From NCBI RefSeq assembly GCF_018861005.1, contig NZ_JAHKQL010000031.1, positions 278,657 through 342,656 of the forward strand: DNA of 64,000 nt. Direction: 5' to 3'. This document shows, piece by piece, positions 9,760-19,484 of the stretch. This stretch comes from Polaribacter vadi. Lineage in GTDB: Bacteria; Bacteroidota; Bacteroidia; Flavobacteriales; Flavobacteriaceae. The notes below the pieces were generated by a model, which was not told the origin of the DNA, made no database searches, and saw only the letters and a program-made list of their open reading frames with translations. How positions within the stretch are numbered: position 1 is the first letter of the stretch; each line of letters opens with the position of its first letter. A program made the translations under genes and the position numbers.

Positions 9760-10740
9760 ATGCCAATATTATCATCTAACTTTTTACCTACAATTCCTTT
9801 TAGAAATGGTCATTTTAACACAATGTACAGACCACTTTTTATGAAGGATAAAGCAATTTATACTAGAAAAAGAGTTGTTACTTGGGATAACGATTTTATA
9901 GATTTAGATTTTTCTTTTGTAGGTTCTAACACTTTAGTTTTACTAATACATGGTTTGGAAGGTAGTTCTGAATCAAAATATATTGCATCTAACACTAATA
10001 ACCTAAATAATAATAAAATAGATACTGTTTGTTTTAATTTAAGAGGTTGTAGTGGAGAAGATAATTTACTATTAAGTACTTATCATAGTGGAAAAACGGA
10101 AGATGTAGATTTTGTAATTAATCATCTTTTAGAAAACTATAATTACAAAAATATAATAATTGTTGGTTTTAGTTTAGGTGGTAATTTAACGCTTAAATAT
10201 ATAGGAGAAAAAAGTGATGGAATATCTGCAAAAATTAAAGGCGGAATTGCAGTTTCTGTTCCTATTGATATTGAAAGTTCTGAAAAAGAGCTAGATAAAT
10301 TAAAAAACAAGTTATATATGGAAGTGTTTTTTAAAACCATGAAAAATAAGATTTTAGAAAAATCTCATAAATTTCCAGATTATAAATTAGATAAGGACAA
10401 GTTATTTAAAGCAACAAAATTTAAAGATTTAGAATATTTATATACTGTGCCTGTTTTTGGTTTTGATAGTCCAGAAGATTATTGGCAAAAAGCAAGCTCA
10501 AAACCTTATTTACCCAAAATTAAAAAGCCAACTTTACTAATTAACGCTAAAGACGACACTTTTTTATCAACTGAATGTTATCCTTACCAAGAAGCAGAAA
10601 ATTCTGATTATTTCTTTTTAGAAGAAACAAAATATGGTGGTCATTGTGGTTTTATGACATCATTTAAACCCAATGAAAATAATTGGTTAGAGCACAGAAT
10701 TTATCGTTTTATAAAAGAAAATATACAGATTGATATTTAA
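9760..10740 (+). CDS. YheT-family alpha/beta-fold hydrolase
   Basis: This 326-residue protein shows the YheT/ABHD1 pattern: FRNGHFNTMYRPLF near the start, the oxyanion region LIHGLEGSSESKY, the nucleophile elbow GFSLGGN, a late Asp in INAKDDTFLS, and the catalytic His in YGGHCGF. It has no signal peptide, so it is probably cytosolic. These proteins act on short-chain or lipid esters; the substrate is unknown. It starts a plus-strand run to 13541. Confidence 0.88.
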   Translation: MPILSSNFLPTIPFRNGHFNTMYRPLFMKDKAIYTRKRVVTWDNDFIDLDFSFVGSNTLVLLIHGLEGSSESKYIASNTNNLNNNKIDTVCFNLRGCSGEDNLLLSTYHSGKTEDVDFVINHLLENYNYKNIIIVGFSLGGNLTLKYIGEKSDGISAKIKGGIAVSVPIDIESSEKELDKLKNKLYMEVFFKTMKNKILEKSHKFPDYKLDKDKLFKATKFKDLEYLYTVPVFGFDSPEDYWQKASSKPYLPKIKKPTLLINAKDDTFLSTECYPYQEAENSDYFFLEETKYGGHCGFMTSFKPNENNWLEHRIYRFIKENIQIDI

Positions 10741-10790
10741 TAAACAATATCTACCAAAAACAATAGTTAATTTAATAGGATTTAAGATAT

Positions 10791-11885
10791 TTGTTATTGA
10801 TAAATTATAAGCTATTGAAATATAAATTTTTACTTATTTTAATTATTTTTCCACTGTTTTTAAATGCACAAGTATTTAGAAACTACTCCAATGAATTTTT
10901 AAATATTGGGGTTGATGCTGCTGCTCTAGGGATGAGTAAAGCTGTTGTTGCAACCACAAATAATGTAAACGCAACTTACTGGAACCCTGCTGGTTTGGTG
11001 GGTATAGAAGATTATCAAGGTTCATTAATGCACGCTTCTTATTTTGCAGGCATTGCTAATTACAATCACGCTGCTTTTGCAATGCCAATAGATTACGAAA
11101 GTGCTTTGGGAATTTCTGTAATTCGTTTTGGGGTTGATGATATTTTGAACACTACACAATTGATTGATAGTGAAGGTAATATCGATTTTAATAGAATTAG
11201 CCTTTTTTCTGCAGCAGATTATGCATTTAATATTGCTTATGCTAGAAATTTAATTTTTAAGGATGTAAAATTTGGAGTAAATGCTAAAATAGTTCGTAGA
11301 ATTATTGGTGAATTTGCTAGTTCTTGGGGTTTTGGTTTTGATGCAGGTTTACAATTCGAAAGAAATTCTTGGAAATTTGGTTTAATGGCCAGAGATATTA
11401 CCACAACTTTTAATAGTTGGGCTATTAATGAAGACGAATTTGATAAAATTAAAAATGCAATTCCTGGTCAAAATCAAGAATTACCAGAAACTACTGAAGT
11501 TACTAAACCAAAAATACAAGTTGGTGTTGCCAAAGAATGGAGAGTTGGTCGTTATTTAAACTTACTTTCAGAAGTAGACTTAAACATTCGTTTTGAACAA
11601 TCTAATGATATTTTTTCATCAAAAATTGGTAGTATAGATCCTGCTGTTGGTTTTCAATTAGATTACGACAAGCTGGTTTATTTACGTTTAGGTGTAGGTA
11701 ATTTTCAATACATTACAGAGTTTAACGATGGTAAATCACTTTCTGTACAGCCAAATTTTGGAGTTGGTTTTAACTACAAAGGCATTCAAGTAGATTATGC
11801 TTTAACCAATATTGGTAGTGTTGGTAATGCATTATTTTCTAATATTTTCTCTATTACTTTCGATTATAGTTTCTTTAGAAATTAA
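10791..11885 (+). CDS. PorV/PorQ-family outer-membrane protein
   Basis: A 364-residue beta-barrel protein with an N-terminal signal peptide ending near LFLNAQ. DAAALGMSKAVVATTNNVNA and TYWNPAGLVG are the hallmark of the PorV/PorQ family linked to type IX secretion. The protein ends in an aromatic-rich strand (ITFDYSFF). The listed start is TTG; further in-frame TTGs at 10797 and 10815 are possible, and 10815 (MKYKFLLILIIFPLFLNAQ) gives the tidiest signal peptide. The DUF4105 gene starts 5 bases downstream. Confidence 0.82.
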   Translation: MLLINYKLLKYKFLLILIIFPLFLNAQVFRNYSNEFLNIGVDAAALGMSKAVVATTNNVNATYWNPAGLVGIEDYQGSLMHASYFAGIANYNHAAFAMPIDYESALGISVIRFGVDDILNTTQLIDSEGNIDFNRISLFSAADYAFNIAYARNLIFKDVKFGVNAKIVRRIIGEFASSWGFGFDAGLQFERNSWKFGLMARDITTTFNSWAINEDEFDKIKNAIPGQNQELPETTEVTKPKIQVGVAKEWRVGRYLNLLSEVDLNIRFEQSNDIFSSKIGSIDPAVGFQLDYDKLVYLRLGVGNFQYITEFNDGKSLSVQPNFGVGFNYKGIQVDYALTNIGSVGNALFSNIFSITFDYSFFRN

Positions 11886-11890
11886 AACTG

Positions 11891-13063
11891 ATGAAAAAAA
11901 AACACTTACTATTACTCTTTTTTTTATTGCTGATAAAACCTATAAATGCGCAAGTTAACCTTTCTGTATATTCTGAAGTAAGTATAATAACTGCTGGGCC
12001 AGGAACAGAATTATATGAAGCTTTTGGGCATTCTGCTATTCGAATTAAAGATCCTGTTTTGCAGTTGGATTTAATTTATAATTATGGAATGTTCGATTTT
12101 AATCAACCTAATTTTTATGCAAACTTTACAAAAGGTAAATTACTGTATAAATTGGCTCGATACAATTTTAAATACTTTTTGGCGAGTTATAAAAGAGATA
12201 AACGTTGGGTAAAACAACAAGTTTTAAATTTAACGCAACAAGAAAAACAAGCCTTTTTCAAATATTTAGAAAATAACGCATTACCTAAAAATGCAAATTA
12301 TTATTATGACCCTTTTTATAATAACTGTGCTTCTAAATTAAGAGATATTACAACTTCTGTTTTAGGAGATCGAGTTGCTTTTAATGATGATAAAATTGAA
12401 AAAAACCTATCCTTTAGACAATTGATGAACAAAGAAATTTACTGGAACACTTGGGGTAATTTCGGAATTAATTTAGCTTTAGGTAGTAAATTAGATAAAA
12501 AAGCAACATCAGAAGAATATATGTATCTACCTGATTATATATATAAAATATTTAAAAACAGTTCTTTATTTATTGATAATCAACCAAAAAAACTAGTTAA
12601 AAAAGAAATTATATTATTAGATTACGAAGAAATAGAACAAAAAGTTTCCATATTAAATCCATTTGTAATTTTTAGTATTATTGCTTTTATTGGTCTTTTT
12701 ATTACTTACAAAGATTTTAAAAATTATAAAAGAACTAGATTATTAGATTTCACCTTACTTTTTATATCAGGAATTGTTGGAGTATTAATTCTATTTTTAT
12801 GGTTTTTTACAGATCATTCTACAACACCAAATAACTTTAATTTTTTATGGGCCTTTGCTCCTAATTTAATTATTGCTTTTCTATTATTCAAAAAAAATCA
12901 GCCTAAATGGATACATACTTACTTTAAAATATTGTTAGGTTTATTGCTTTTAATTCCATTTTTATGGGTAATAAAAATTCAATTATTTCCATTAGCTGTA
13001 ATTCCTTTATTAGTTTTACTTTTTATTAGATATTTGTTTTTAACATCATTTTATAAAAAATAA
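11891..13063 (+). CDS. DUF4105 (Lnb-type N-terminal domain) membrane protein
   Basis: 390 residues: a signal peptide (MKKKHLLLLFFLLLIKPINA), then a periplasmic domain with YEAFGHSAIRIKDP and YYYDPFYNNCASKLRD, the His and Asn-Cys motifs of the DUF4105/Lnb-like fold. About five membrane helices follow at 255-390. Family function is unknown; the Cys/His pattern suggests an NlpC/P60-like hydrolase fold. It is tightly coupled to the PorV-like gene, so a role in envelope or secretion is plausible but inferred. Confidence 0.82.
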   Translation: MKKKHLLLLFFLLLIKPINAQVNLSVYSEVSIITAGPGTELYEAFGHSAIRIKDPVLQLDLIYNYGMFDFNQPNFYANFTKGKLLYKLARYNFKYFLASYKRDKRWVKQQVLNLTQQEKQAFFKYLENNALPKNANYYYDPFYNNCASKLRDITTSVLGDRVAFNDDKIEKNLSFRQLMNKEIYWNTWGNFGINLALGSKLDKKATSEEYMYLPDYIYKIFKNSSLFIDNQPKKLVKKEIILLDYEEIEQKVSILNPFVIFSIIAFIGLFITYKDFKNYKRTRLLDFTLLFISGIVGVLILFLWFFTDHSTTPNNFNFLWAFAPNLIIAFLLFKKNQPKWIHTYFKILLGLLLLIPFLWVIKIQLFPLAVIPLLVLLFIRYLFLTSFYKK

Positions 13064-13076
13064 AAAGTTTTTTTAG

Positions 13077-13541
13077 ATGAATTATAAGTTAGAAATTATT
13101 CCTTTTGAAGAAAAATATGCCACTCATTTTTATGATTTAAATGTAGAATGGCTAAAGAAATATTTTTATGTAGAACCTTATGATGAAAAGGTTTTAAGCA
13201 ATCCTAGAAAATATGTTTTAGACCCAGGAGGTTTTATCTTTTTTGCAAAATACAATAATAAAATTGTGGGTGTAGTTTCAATCATCAACCAAAGATCTTT
13301 TTATGAATTGAGTAAAATGGCAGTTGACCCTAAATTTCAAGGTTTAAAAATTGGCTTAAAACTAATGGAGTTTTCTATAGATTTTGCAAAAAAGCAAAAC
13401 TGGAAAAACATTATATTATATTCACATAGAAGTTTAGTACCTGCAATTAATTTGTACAAAAAAATGGGTTTTAAAGAAATACCTGTAGAAGAAAACTCAC
13501 ATTACGAACGTTCTGACATTAAAATGATTTTAGAATTATAG
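13077..13541 (+). CDS. GNAT family N-acetyltransferase
   Basis: A 154-residue single GNAT domain. The acetyl-CoA pyrophosphate loop reads VDPKFQGLKIGLKLMEFS, with LVPAINLYKKMGFKEIP as the C-terminal motif. It follows the DUF4105 gene by 13 bases and probably shares its transcript. The acceptor cannot be predicted. Confidence 0.86.
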   Translation: MNYKLEIIPFEEKYATHFYDLNVEWLKKYFYVEPYDEKVLSNPRKYVLDPGGFIFFAKYNNKIVGVVSIINQRSFYELSKMAVDPKFQGLKIGLKLMEFSIDFAKKQNWKNIILYSHRSLVPAINLYKKMGFKEIPVEENSHYERSDIKMILEL

Positions 13542-13556
13542 TAAAAAAAATCAGTA

Positions 13557-13970
13557 TTAAATAAAACTTTGTATCGCTAATTCATAGCCTTTTAAACCAA
13601 AACCAAACAAAACACCTTTTGCAGCAGATGCAATAAAACTTTTATGTCTAAATTCTTCGCGAGCGTGCGTATTAGAAATATGTAATTCTATAACAGGAGC
13701 ATTTATTGCTTTTACAGCATCTCCTATTGCTACAGACGTATGAGTATAAGCAGCAGCGTTTAAAATAATTCCATCGTAATCGAAACCAACTTCATGTAAT
13801 TTATCAATTAGTTTACCTTCTATATTAGATTGAAAATAAGACAATTCTACGTTTGTAAACTTTAATTGTAAGTCTCTAAAAAAATCTTCGAAAGTTTCAG
13901 ATCCGTAAATTTCTGGTTCACGTTTTCCTAAAAGGTTTAAGTTTGGTCCGTTTATAATTATAAGTTTCAT
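13557..13970 (-). CDS. aroQ: Type II 3-dehydroquinate dehydratase
   Basis: This 137-residue enzyme converts 3-dehydroquinate to 3-dehydroshikimate in the shikimate pathway. GPNLNLLGKREPEIYG carries the catalytic Tyr22; LNAAAYTHTSVAIGDAV and ELHISNTHAREEFRHKS hold the active-site Asn, His and Arg. Length is normal for the dodecameric type II family. It is divergent from xerD with a 42-base gap. Confidence 0.96.
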   Translation of the reverse strand: MKLIIINGPNLNLLGKREPEIYGSETFEDFFRDLQLKFTNVELSYFQSNIEGKLIDKLHEVGFDYDGIILNAAAYTHTSVAIGDAVKAINAPVIELHISNTHAREEFRHKSFIASAAKGVLFGFGLKGYELAIQSFI

Positions 13971-14012
13971 AAAAACACTTTAAGTTGTAAATATAAACTT
14001 TATTTTTAGCAA

Positions 14013-14909
14013 ATGAAATGGCAAAACGCAATTAGAGATTATCAATTATTCTTAAAAATTGAGAGAGGTTTATCTCAAAATACAATTGATAGTTATACTA
14101 GAGATTTAGAAAAATTGACATTATTTTTAAATGATAATGAAATTGACTCCTCTCCTATTTCTGTAGATCAAAGCCTTGTACAACAATTTATTTATGAAGT
14201 TGCTAAAAAAGTAAATCCTAGAAGTCAGGCAAGAATTATTTCTGGTTTACGTAGTTTTTTTGATTATTTGATTTTTGAAGATTATAGAAAAACAAACCCA
14301 ACTGATTTAATTGAAGCTCCTAAAATTGGTAGAAAATTACCAGATACTTTATCCGAAGATGAAATAAACCAACTAATTTCTGCAATAGATTTAAGTCATC
14401 CCCAAGGAGAAAGAAATAGAACAATTATAGAAACAATGTACAGTTGTGGTTTAAGAGTAAGCGAACTTATCACCTTAAAAATTTCTGATTTATTTTTTGA
14501 AGAGGGTTTTATAAAAGTTACTGGTAAAGGAAATAAAGAACGTTTTATACCCATACATTATAATGCACAAAAATATATTTCTTTTTATATAAACGATATT
14601 AGAAGTCATTTAAATCCTAAAAAAGGTTTTGAAGATACTTTATTTTTAAATAGAAGGGGAAATGGCTTAACCAGACAAATGATTTTTACAATTTTAAAAA
14701 ACCTAGCTGTAGAAATCAATTTAAATAAAAAAATTAGTCCACATACTTTACGCCATTCTTTTGCGACTCATTTACTTAAAAACGGTGCAGATTTAAGAGC
14801 AATTCAGCAAATGTTAGGTCATGAAAGTATTACAACTACAGAAGTCTATGTGCATTTAGATAGAAGTTATTTAAGAGAAGTTGTAGAAACTTATCATCCT
14901 AGAAAATAA
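14013..14909 (+). CDS. xerD: Site-specific tyrosine recombinase XerD
   Basis: A 298-residue recombinase with an N-terminal SAM-like core-binding domain (about 5-90) and a C-terminal catalytic domain with all expected residues: Arg148 (CGLRVSEL), Lys172, His244 and Arg247 (SPHTLRHSFATHLL), His270 (LGHESI) and nucleophile Tyr279. Length and sequence fit chromosomal XerC/D that resolves dimers at dif, not a phage integrase. XerD rather than XerC is the best guess. I did not find a dif site. Confidence 0.92.
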   Translation: MKWQNAIRDYQLFLKIERGLSQNTIDSYTRDLEKLTLFLNDNEIDSSPISVDQSLVQQFIYEVAKKVNPRSQARIISGLRSFFDYLIFEDYRKTNPTDLIEAPKIGRKLPDTLSEDEINQLISAIDLSHPQGERNRTIIETMYSCGLRVSELITLKISDLFFEEGFIKVTGKGNKERFIPIHYNAQKYISFYINDIRSHLNPKKGFEDTLFLNRRGNGLTRQMIFTILKNLAVEINLNKKISPHTLRHSFATHLLKNGADLRAIQQMLGHESITTTEVYVHLDRSYLREVVETYHPRK

Positions 14910-14994
14910 AAAAGCCCTTAAATAAACATCTTTCTTTTAATAAAATTGATTCTATTATACCATAAAATATTTTAGAACCCATTTAAGTGTTAAG

Positions 14995-16584
14995 TTACTT
15001 AACTGTTTTAAAATGTTTTACAACAGACCAATCACTCCAATTTAAAAACTGATCTCTATAACGAACTCTTACATAATATATAGTTTCGTTACTTAATTTT
15101 CTATCAATAATCTCATCTGTTAAATCATCATTTTTTTGTCTGTTTTCTTTATAATACCAGTTTTCATGTTGTTTCCAAGAATTGTAAATAATTTTAGAAA
15201 AATCTGCTGTTGTTGATACTTGCCAATTAGAAGCTGCATGAAAAGCATCTTTTTTATCACTTTTAAAATCATTGGCTTTAATAAACATTTTATGAATTGG
15301 ATGATTTTTTAAATCTAAATCTACCAAAATTGGAGTTTTAGGCTGAATTGTTTTCTTAAAAACAGTTATGCTATCTCTTAATTCATTATCTCTAAATTTT
15401 ACATTATTTCCTCTACTTATTCTTTTTAAAGTAAAAGAAGGGTTTTCTTTATCTGTATCTATAGTTGCTAAAACAAAACCATATTCATCTTGAGTAACTG
15501 TAAACTCATCATAATCTCTACCTTCAAACTCTCCCCAATTGTCAATGGCACCACCAGCAGAAGCTACATTTACCCAAAGATGTTTGTGTTCTTTAGATTG
15601 CCCTCTAGAATAACCATGTGTATGACCAAAAAAATGCAAACTTGGCTTGTTAGATACCTTGCTAAATGTTTCTAATAACTTTACTACTTTACCAGAAAAA
15701 TCTTCTTCTCCAGGAATCCATAGTTCAGATTTATGAGGATGATGCAATTGTGCAAAAACAAAATCAATTTTATCATTTTTGGCAGTTTTATCTAGCAATT
15801 CTTTTAACCATTCTAGTTGTTCTTTAATATCTCTATAACCATTATTTGAATCTAAACCAATAATTCTTGTATTTGCGTAATCTTTAAACCACCAATGTTC
15901 TGCATATTCTGGGCTTCCGTTTTTTGGCAAACTGAAATATTTAAAATAAAAGTCTGAATTTCTTTCATGATTTCCTGGCACTGGATAAACTGGTACATTA
16001 GAAAATAATTTTTCTGATTGTTTAAAGAAATGTTCTTGCCATTGACTAAAAACAGAACCAGTAACCACCAAATCTCCAGGAATTACAACCATTGCTAAAT
16101 TGTCTGAAATATCGCCTTTATAATTTTTATCAAAATAAGCCAATACTCCTTCTTCTACAATCTCTGTAAATTTAGTTGGATACTGCGAATCGTATTGCAT
16201 ATCACTCATTGCAACTAAATTTATTTTTTTAGATTCACCTGCAAATGGTGGAGTTTTAAATTGATAAATTTTTGATACAGCTTTGCCAGTTTGAACTTTA
16301 TAATAATAAGTTGTAAATCTTTTTAAACCAGTAATAGTAACTTCATGTACTCTTTTATCAGTAAAATTTATATCGAAAGCAGTACCAATAGTTTTATTTT
16401 TTAATTTATTTTCTGTTAAACCCCAGTAAACAATAGATTCTTCACCAAAATCTGTTTGCCACATAATTTTGATTGATGTTGGTTCTGCATCTTGTAAATA
16501 AGGTCTTATTTCTATTTTTTGAGCTATTAAAAACTGAACTATAAATAAAAAGAAGAGACTTAAAACTCTATTTTTTTTCATCAT
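14995..16584 (-). CDS. Secreted purple-acid-phosphatase-like metallophosphoesterase
   Basis: 529 residues with a signal peptide (LSLFFLFIVQFLIAQ). An N-terminal fibronectin-III-like domain (about 22-115: TSIKIMWQTD, TYYYKVQTG) is followed by a metallophosphoesterase domain with SDMQYD, PGDLVVTG, PVPGNHERN, QLHHPH and FGHTHGYSRG, the metal-binding set of this superfamily. A C-terminal domain of about 120 residues ends in another Fn3-like stretch. It probably acts in the periplasm or outside on phosphate esters. Confidence 0.9.
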   Translation of the reverse strand: MMKKNRVLSLFFLFIVQFLIAQKIEIRPYLQDAEPTSIKIMWQTDFGEESIVYWGLTENKLKNKTIGTAFDINFTDKRVHEVTITGLKRFTTYYYKVQTGKAVSKIYQFKTPPFAGESKKINLVAMSDMQYDSQYPTKFTEIVEEGVLAYFDKNYKGDISDNLAMVVIPGDLVVTGSVFSQWQEHFFKQSEKLFSNVPVYPVPGNHERNSDFYFKYFSLPKNGSPEYAEHWWFKDYANTRIIGLDSNNGYRDIKEQLEWLKELLDKTAKNDKIDFVFAQLHHPHKSELWIPGEEDFSGKVVKLLETFSKVSNKPSLHFFGHTHGYSRGQSKEHKHLWVNVASAGGAIDNWGEFEGRDYDEFTVTQDEYGFVLATIDTDKENPSFTLKRISRGNNVKFRDNELRDSITVFKKTIQPKTPILVDLDLKNHPIHKMFIKANDFKSDKKDAFHAASNWQVSTTADFSKIIYNSWKQHENWYYKENRQKNDDLTDEIIDRKLSNETIYYVRVRYRDQFLNWSDWSVVKHFKTVK

Positions 16585-16943
16585 TTTATAAAATTAAAAA
16601 TAAGACTGCAATAAAATTACGGTCTTATAAATTATTATTTTAGCCACTAATTTCAGCTTCATAAATAATTATATTCTTTTCCTGTAATAATTTATTTACC
16701 TATATATCAATTGTAAAGAAATTTTACCAATGTTATAAAAGTAATAACTACAAAAGAAGAATTTAAAAGTGAAATCAATGTTTTTTAAAAGTTAACGAAT
16801 TGGTTGTAAAACTTTATTATAGTCTTAATTTATTATTAGCAAAAAAAATATCTATTCTTTTTATATCATAAAATTAATCTAAAAACACAAAAAAACCTTG
16901 AGTATATACTCAAGGTTTTATATTTATAATGTAAATAAAAAAA
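16585..16943. other. Gene-free stretch of 359 bp
   Basis: It lies between the phosphoesterase start and the rny end. Near the phosphoesterase start there is a 9-bp hairpin (ATAAGACTG at 16600-16608 with CGGTCTTAT at 16620-16628, one G-T pair, 11-base loop), which would lie in that gene's 5' leader. The rny terminator is at 16892-16919. The rest is AT-rich and shows no coding pattern I can defend. Confidence 0.5.
16892..16919 (-). terminator. Perfect palindromic terminator after rny
   Basis: The 28 bases form a gap-free inverted repeat with 14-base arms (AAAACCTTGAGTAT and ATACTCAAGGTTTT). On the minus strand it is followed by a U-rich run, and it lies 25 bases past the rny stop. A-tracts on both sides mean it could also work in the plus direction. 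Confidence 0.85.
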
Positions 16944-18512
16944 TTATTTAGCTACATTTACAGCTCTAGTTTCTCTAATTACAGTAACTTTTACTTGACC
17001 TGGATAAGTCATATCATTCTGTATTTTTTGCGAAATACTAAAAGATAATTCAGAGGCTTTTGCATCATTTACTTTGGTGCTTTCTACCATAACTCTTAAT
17101 TCACGACCAGCTTGAATGGCATACGCTTTTTGTACTCCATTAAAACCAAAAGCAATTGCTTCTAAATCTTTTAAACGTTGTATATAAGAATCTAATACCT
17201 GACGTCTAGCACCTGGTCTTGCCCCAGAAATTGCATCACAAACTTGTACAATTGGTGATAATAAACTCTTCATTTCTATTTCATCATGGTGAGCACCAAT
17301 AGCATTACAAACTTCACCTTTTTCACCATATTTCTCAGCCCATTGCATACCTAATAATGCGTGAGGTAATTCGCTTTCTGCATCTGGTACTTTACCAATA
17401 TCATGCAATAAACCTGCTCTTTTAGCCAACTTAGCATTAATACCCATTTCAGAAGCCATAATTCCACAAAGATTGGATACTTCACGTGAGTGTTGTAATA
17501 AGTTCTGCCCATAAGAAGAACGATATTTCATTCTACCTACAGCTTTAATAAGCTCTGGATGCAAACCGTGAATACCTAAATCGATTACAGTTCTTTTACC
17601 AACTTCTATAATTTCTTGGTTAATTTGCTTTTCTGTTTTCTTTACAACTTCTTCAATTCTTGCTGGGTGTATTCTACCATCTGTCACCAATTTGTGCATT
17701 GCCAAACGTGCAATTTCTCTACGTACAGGATCAAAACAAGATAAAATAATTGCTTCAGGCGTATCATCAACAATAATTTCTACACCAGTTGCAGACTCTA
17801 AAGCTCTAATATTACGTCCTTCTCTACCAATAATTCTACCTTTAACATCATCAGACTCTAAGTTAAAAACAGATACACAATTTTCTACAGCTTGCTCTAC
17901 ACCTACTCTTTGTATAGTACCTAAAACAACTTTTCTTGCTTCTTGTTCTGCTGTTAATTTTGCTTCTTCTATAGAAGTTTGTACAAATGCCATTGCTTCT
18001 GTTTTAGCTTCATCTTTTAACGATGCAACCAATTCTTTTTTAGCTTCTTCTGCAGATAAACCAGAAATTTGCTCTAGCATGTCTACATGACGTTTATGCA
18101 TTTTTTCTAAATCACCTTCTTTCTTTTCTAAGAAATCTAATTTAAAATTATAATCTTTTTCTTTACTTTCTAAAGATTGATTTAAACGCTTATTTTTATC
18201 TACCTCTGATGCTACTTTAGATTCTCTATCTCTAATTCTTTTTTCTACATCAGAAATCTTTTTCTCTCTTGTTAAGATTACTTTTTCATGCTCAGATTTT
18301 AACTCAATAAATTTTTCTTTAGCTTGTAAAATTTTATCTTTTTTTACTGATTCTGCATCAATTTTAGCTTCTTTTAAAATTGTTGCAGCTTCTTTTCTTG
18401 TACCATCAAGAATTTTCTTTCCTCTTGATTTTTCTAGGGCCTTAAAAATTAAAAAGCCTACTGCTATCCCTACTAAAACTCCCATAATAGTGGGTAGTAC
18501 CATTCCATCCAT
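16944..18512 (-). CDS. rny: Ribonuclease Y
   Basis: A 522-residue membrane-anchored endoribonuclease that starts mRNA decay. Parts in order: N-terminal membrane helix ([17 protein letters not shown]), a long charged coiled coil (about 30-200), a KH domain with [20 protein letters not shown], and an HD domain with the metal ligands in [10 protein letters not shown] and AHHDEIE. The C-terminal region ([20 protein letters not shown]) is standard. It is last in a minus-strand row after two small coiled-coil/division genes and the 6S-like RNA. Confidence 0.97.
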   Translation of the reverse strand: MDGMVLPTIMGVLVGIAVGFLIFKALEKSRGKKILDGTRKEAATILKEAKIDAESVKKDKILQAKEKFIELKSEHEKVILTREKKISDVEKRIRDRESKVASEVDKNKRLNQSLESKEKDYNFKLDFLEKKEGDLEKMHKRHVDMLEQISGLSAEEAKKELVASLKDEAKTEAMAFVQTSIEEAKLTAEQEARKVVLGTIQRVGVEQAVENCVSVFNLESDDVKGRIIGREGRNIRALESATGVEIIVDDTPEAIILSCFDPVRREIARLAMHKLVTDGRIHPARIEEVVKKTEKQINQEIIEVGKRTVIDLGIHGLHPELIKAVGRMKYRSSYGQNLLQHSREVSNLCGIMASEMGINAKLAKRAGLLHDIGKVPDAESELPHALLGMQWAEKYGEKGEVCNAIGAHHDEIEMKSLLSPIVQVCDAISGARPGARRQVLDSYIQRLKDLEAIAFGFNGVQKAYAIQAGRELRVMVESTKVNDAKASELSFSISQKIQNDMTYPGQVKVTVIRETRAVNVAK

Positions 18513-18530
18513 AATTTAAAATTTATATAT

Positions 18531-18716
18531 AAAAAAAGCCTACATTAGATTAGGTTTTTAAACTCCAAAATGACATTTATAGGACTAACTAACTGTTCAA
18601 GGATCCAACTTGGTACTGAAATAAATTCAGCAACTATGGCATGCTATAGTAGTTAAGACTCATCCTTCATAATAGAATAGTGTTGAGTTTAATAAACAAT
18701 TACTAACGTAGGCAGT
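18531..18716 (-). ncRNA. ssrS: 6S RNA (6S-Flavo type)
   Basis: The gap between zapA and rny holds a long rod-like RNA on the minus strand. Its ends pair: GCCUACGUUAG (from 18713-18703) with CUAAUGUAGGC (18548-18538), 11 bp with one G-U, followed directly by U7. Inside, UUAAACUC (18692-18685) pairs with GAGUUUAA (18565-18558), and AAGGAU (18667-18662) with AUCCUU (18604-18599). Small apical hairpins include CUGAA...UUCAG. Nested helices with open internal bulges are the form of 6S RNA, which binds RNA polymerase by mimicking an open promoter. The position after zapA matches ssrS in other bacteria, and an Rfam family 6S-Flavo exists. The exact 5' end is uncertain. Confidence 0.82.
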
Positions 18717-18741
18717 GTGTTGTTAATGTATTTTAAAGAAC

Positions 18742-19035
18742 TTATTCTAAATGAGTATTTACCAAATTGGTAAGTTCATTTAGCTTTTGTATTTCTTCCT
18801 CTTTATTATCGGTCTTTTGCAAAGATAGCATTTCTAATTTTGATGCAAATTGTAATGCAGACATTGCTAAAACATCTTGTTTATCGCTAACTGCATAATT
18901 TTGCTCATACATAGAAATTAACTTATTAATTGCGTTAGCAGCTTTACGCATACCCTCTTCTTCTTTAATGTTATTTACACTTAAAGGATAAGTTCTACCA
19001 GCAATTACAATATTAATCTTTAGTTTATGACTCAC
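18742..19035 (-). CDS. zapA: Cell division protein ZapA
   Basis: A 97-residue protein with the ZapA globular head (KLKINIVIAGRTYPLSVNN, then EEEGMRKAANAINKLI) and a C-terminal helix (SALQFASKLEMLSLQKT) for tetramer formation. It stabilises FtsZ filaments at mid-cell. It follows a small coiled-coil gene by 13 bases and precedes the 6S-like RNA and rny. Confidence 0.92.
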   Translation of the reverse strand: MSHKLKINIVIAGRTYPLSVNNIKEEEGMRKAANAINKLISMYEQNYAVSDKQDVLAMSALQFASKLEMLSLQKTDNKEEEIQKLNELTNLVNTHLE

Positions 19036-19048
19036 AATAAAAAGAACT

Positions 19049-19339
19049 TTATTCTTGTAACTGAATTATACATTTATCAATTTCTCTAATCAATGAATTT
19101 ATTTTCAGTTTTGTATCTTTTGTATTTGTACTACTGCCTTCAATAGTTTTTGCAATTTTAAGCAAATCGAATTCTTTGGTTTGATTAGTATAAACTTGCT
19201 TTAATTCTATTAGCTGATGTTGTAATTGTGTATTATTTTGAAGCAATATTTCATTTTCTTGTTTTAAAAACTCGTAATTAGAAAGTAAGTTTTTCAACGT
19301 TTTTTCTAGTAATTCAATTGCTTCTAATGTATTACTCAT
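19049..19339 (-). CDS. Small coiled-coil protein upstream of zapA
   Basis: 96 residues, almost wholly a coiled coil: LEAIELLEKTLKNLLSNYEF then LKQENEILLQNNTQLQHQLI, with a heptad leucine pattern to residue 65 and a short C-terminal helix. I do not recognise a named family. Its position directly before zapA suggests a ZapB-like scaffold role, but that is inference. Confidence 0.78.
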   Translation of the reverse strand: MSNTLEAIELLEKTLKNLLSNYEFLKQENEILLQNNTQLQHQLIELKQVYTNQTKEFDLLKIAKTIEGSSTNTKDTKLKINSLIREIDKCIIQLQE

Positions 19340-19366
19340 TTCACTTATTAGAATAAACTATTCTTA

Positions 19367-19397
19367 CAAAGTTAACATTCTGTTTTAAATTTTACAA
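19367..19397 (-). promoter_or_regulatory. Candidate promoter of the coiled-coil/zapA/6S/rny row
   Basis: On the minus strand TTG (19397-19395) is followed after 20 bases by TAACTTTG (19374-19367), an exact TANNTTTG box with permitted spacing. Transcription would start about 20 bases before the coiled-coil gene. Consensus match only. Confidence 0.5.
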
Positions 19398-19484
19398 CAT
19401 TTTATTACTTTTTTACTAATACATTGAAGCTAAACAAATTACCAAAAGAATGTTTTTTATTATTTTTACGTAAAATTTTGCCTT

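Noticed and set aside
11891..13063. DUF4105 protein as a proven peptidase
   Set aside because: His and Cys motifs suggest a fold only; there is not enough to assign activity.
14013..14909. Tyrosine recombinase as sign of an integrated element
   Set aside because: Length, sequence and the aroQ neighbour fit chromosomal XerD; no other mobile genes or flanking repeats are seen.
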